From UBA4744 sp963717135 (GTDB taxonomy: Bacteria; Actinomycetota; Acidimicrobiia; Spongiisociales; UBA4744), in assembly GCA_963717135.1 (NCBI GenBank), contig CAVQVN010000009.1, forward strand, positions 868,001-932,000: a stretch of 64,000 nucleotides of DNA, in the 5' to 3' direction. How positions within the stretch are numbered: position 1 is the first letter of the stretch; each line of letters begins with the position of its first letter. The notes below the pieces were generated by a model that saw only the letters and a program-made list of their open reading frames with translations, did no database searches and was not told the origin of the DNA. Positions 63,392 through 64,000 of this stretch are shown piece after piece. The position numbers and the translations under genes were made by a program.

Positions 63392-64000
63392 CCGAATCTC
63401 CCGATCTCATCGGCCAGTATTTCTGCGGTCAGCGTGCCGCGGATTGCCGCCGCAGCCCCGGCCCGACCGTGCCAGTAGGCGGCCGACCGGGCGGCCGTGG
63501 CGGGATCCAGCCCGCGCGCCCACAAGGCCGCGGCCAGGCCGGTGAGCACATCGCCCGTGCCGATGGTCGCCAGTTCGGCGCCACCGCTGGTCACCGCCCA
63601 CAAATCCTCGCCGGCCACGAAGGTCGGAGATCCCTTGAGCAGTACGACCGCGCCGGTGGCCGCGGCAAGATCTCGGGCGCTCAGATAGGTCGCTTCGGCC
63701 CCGGTGAGCCGCCGAAACTCTCCGGCGTGAGGCGTGACCATCGTCGGGTAGGACCTATTGGCCAACACGTTCGGGCCGGCGATGGCGTTGATTCCGTCGG
63801 CATCGACGATCAGCGGGCCCTCCCACTCCTCCAGGAGGCCCGCCACGAAGCCCTCCTGGTCAGACCCCAACCCGGGGCCCAGGGCCATGACGTCATAGCG
63901 GGCGGCGGTTTGGAGCACCGCCGGAACATCGGCCGGGACGAACCAGCTTCCGATACCGATACCGGCGGTCATGATCTCAGCGGCCATCCCCGCATATATG
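63385..64000 (-). CDS. nnrD: NAD(P)H-hydrate dehydratase, C-terminal domain (5' end outside window)
   Basis: The open frame continues past the window edge, so the start is missing; about 204 residues are visible. ALGPGLGSDQ, IVDADGINAI, TPHAGEFRRL, LLKGSPTFVA and GTGDVLTGLAAAL are the ribokinase-like YjeF C-terminal motifs. The enzyme repairs hydrated NAD(P)H with ADP. The missing part may include the NnrE epimerase domain. It is the first visible gene of the nine-gene operon. Confidence 0.9.
   Translation of the reverse strand, partial: IYAGMAAEIMTAGIGIGSWFVPADVPAVLQTAARYDVMALGPGLGSDQEGFVAGLLEEWEGPLIVDADGINAIAGPNVLANRSYPTMVTPHAGEFRRLTGAEATYLSARDLAAATGAVVLLKGSPTFVAGEDLWAVTSGGAELATIGTGDVLTGLAAALWARGLDPATAARSAAYWHGRAGAAAAIRGTLTAEILADEIGRFGW

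Overview
The window is GC-rich, densely coded and has the gene content of an actinobacterium: guaA next to a GuaB3-type IMP dehydrogenase paralogue, an SCP2 protein, TadE/TadG-type pseudopilin genes, many GTG/TTG starts and several probable leaderless genes. Class Acidimicrobiia is my best guess, but this is inference. No rRNA, tRNA, CRISPR array, phage or transposase gene was seen.

Layout. 1-9159: three blocks of TadE/TadG-like genes with no tad secretion motor in view; three of these genes carry frameshifts. 9269-12250: SCP2 protein, mdh (minus), a broken lipoprotein with an HEFAH motif, then a repeat-filled gap. 12251-17625: minus-strand metabolic run (NIPSNAP protein, purN, purH, folD, icd, VOC/epimerase-like gene). 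17717-24283: two MFS carriers, a broken metallo-beta-lactamase-fold gene, lemA-DUF2207, and a LysE-type exporter. 24291-28027: sucC-sucD with a B12-binding mutase subunit, then transaldolase. 28103-36988: an MFS gene, a class III cyclase, two tandem copies of a three-gene cassette (ECF sigma factor, one-pass membrane protein with an extracellular BNR/propeller-like domain, small secreted protein), and a broken MFS gene. 37033-43506: pcrA/uvrD and a CheA-like/response-regulator/histidine-kinase operon. 43588-52628: guaA, guaB3, CPBP protease, trpS, cimA with an Ile-rich leader peptide and terminator, a PLP decarboxylase, a Lys/Ala-rich mini-protein and a CoA-type Nudix hydrolase. 52664-56882: broken acetyltransferase, small membrane protein, groEL-groES with two CIRCE operators, corA. 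56979-64000: a nine-gene overlapping minus-strand operon (nnrD-alr-P1 peptidase-udg-tsaE-tsaB-rimI-tsaD-M50 protease).

Functional threads. mdh, icd, sucCD, the B12-binding mutase subunit and the epimerase-like gene fit the TCA cycle plus entry of propionyl/methylmalonyl-CoA. purN-purH-folD joins purine synthesis to one-carbon supply, and guaA/guaB3 continue it. tsaB/D/E with rimI make t6A-modified tRNA. The strongest candidates for something not well described are the duplicated sigma/propeller cassette and the expanded TadE/TadG blocks. A compact attenuator stands before cimA.

Two window-wide patterns stand out. First, about twenty one-base frameshifts sit in accessory genes while about 40 kb of housekeeping genes show none. 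Second, gaps hold three families of repeats: heptanucleotide tandem repeats, long palindromes with a GCGTCAA core, and a GC-rich inverted-repeat element.
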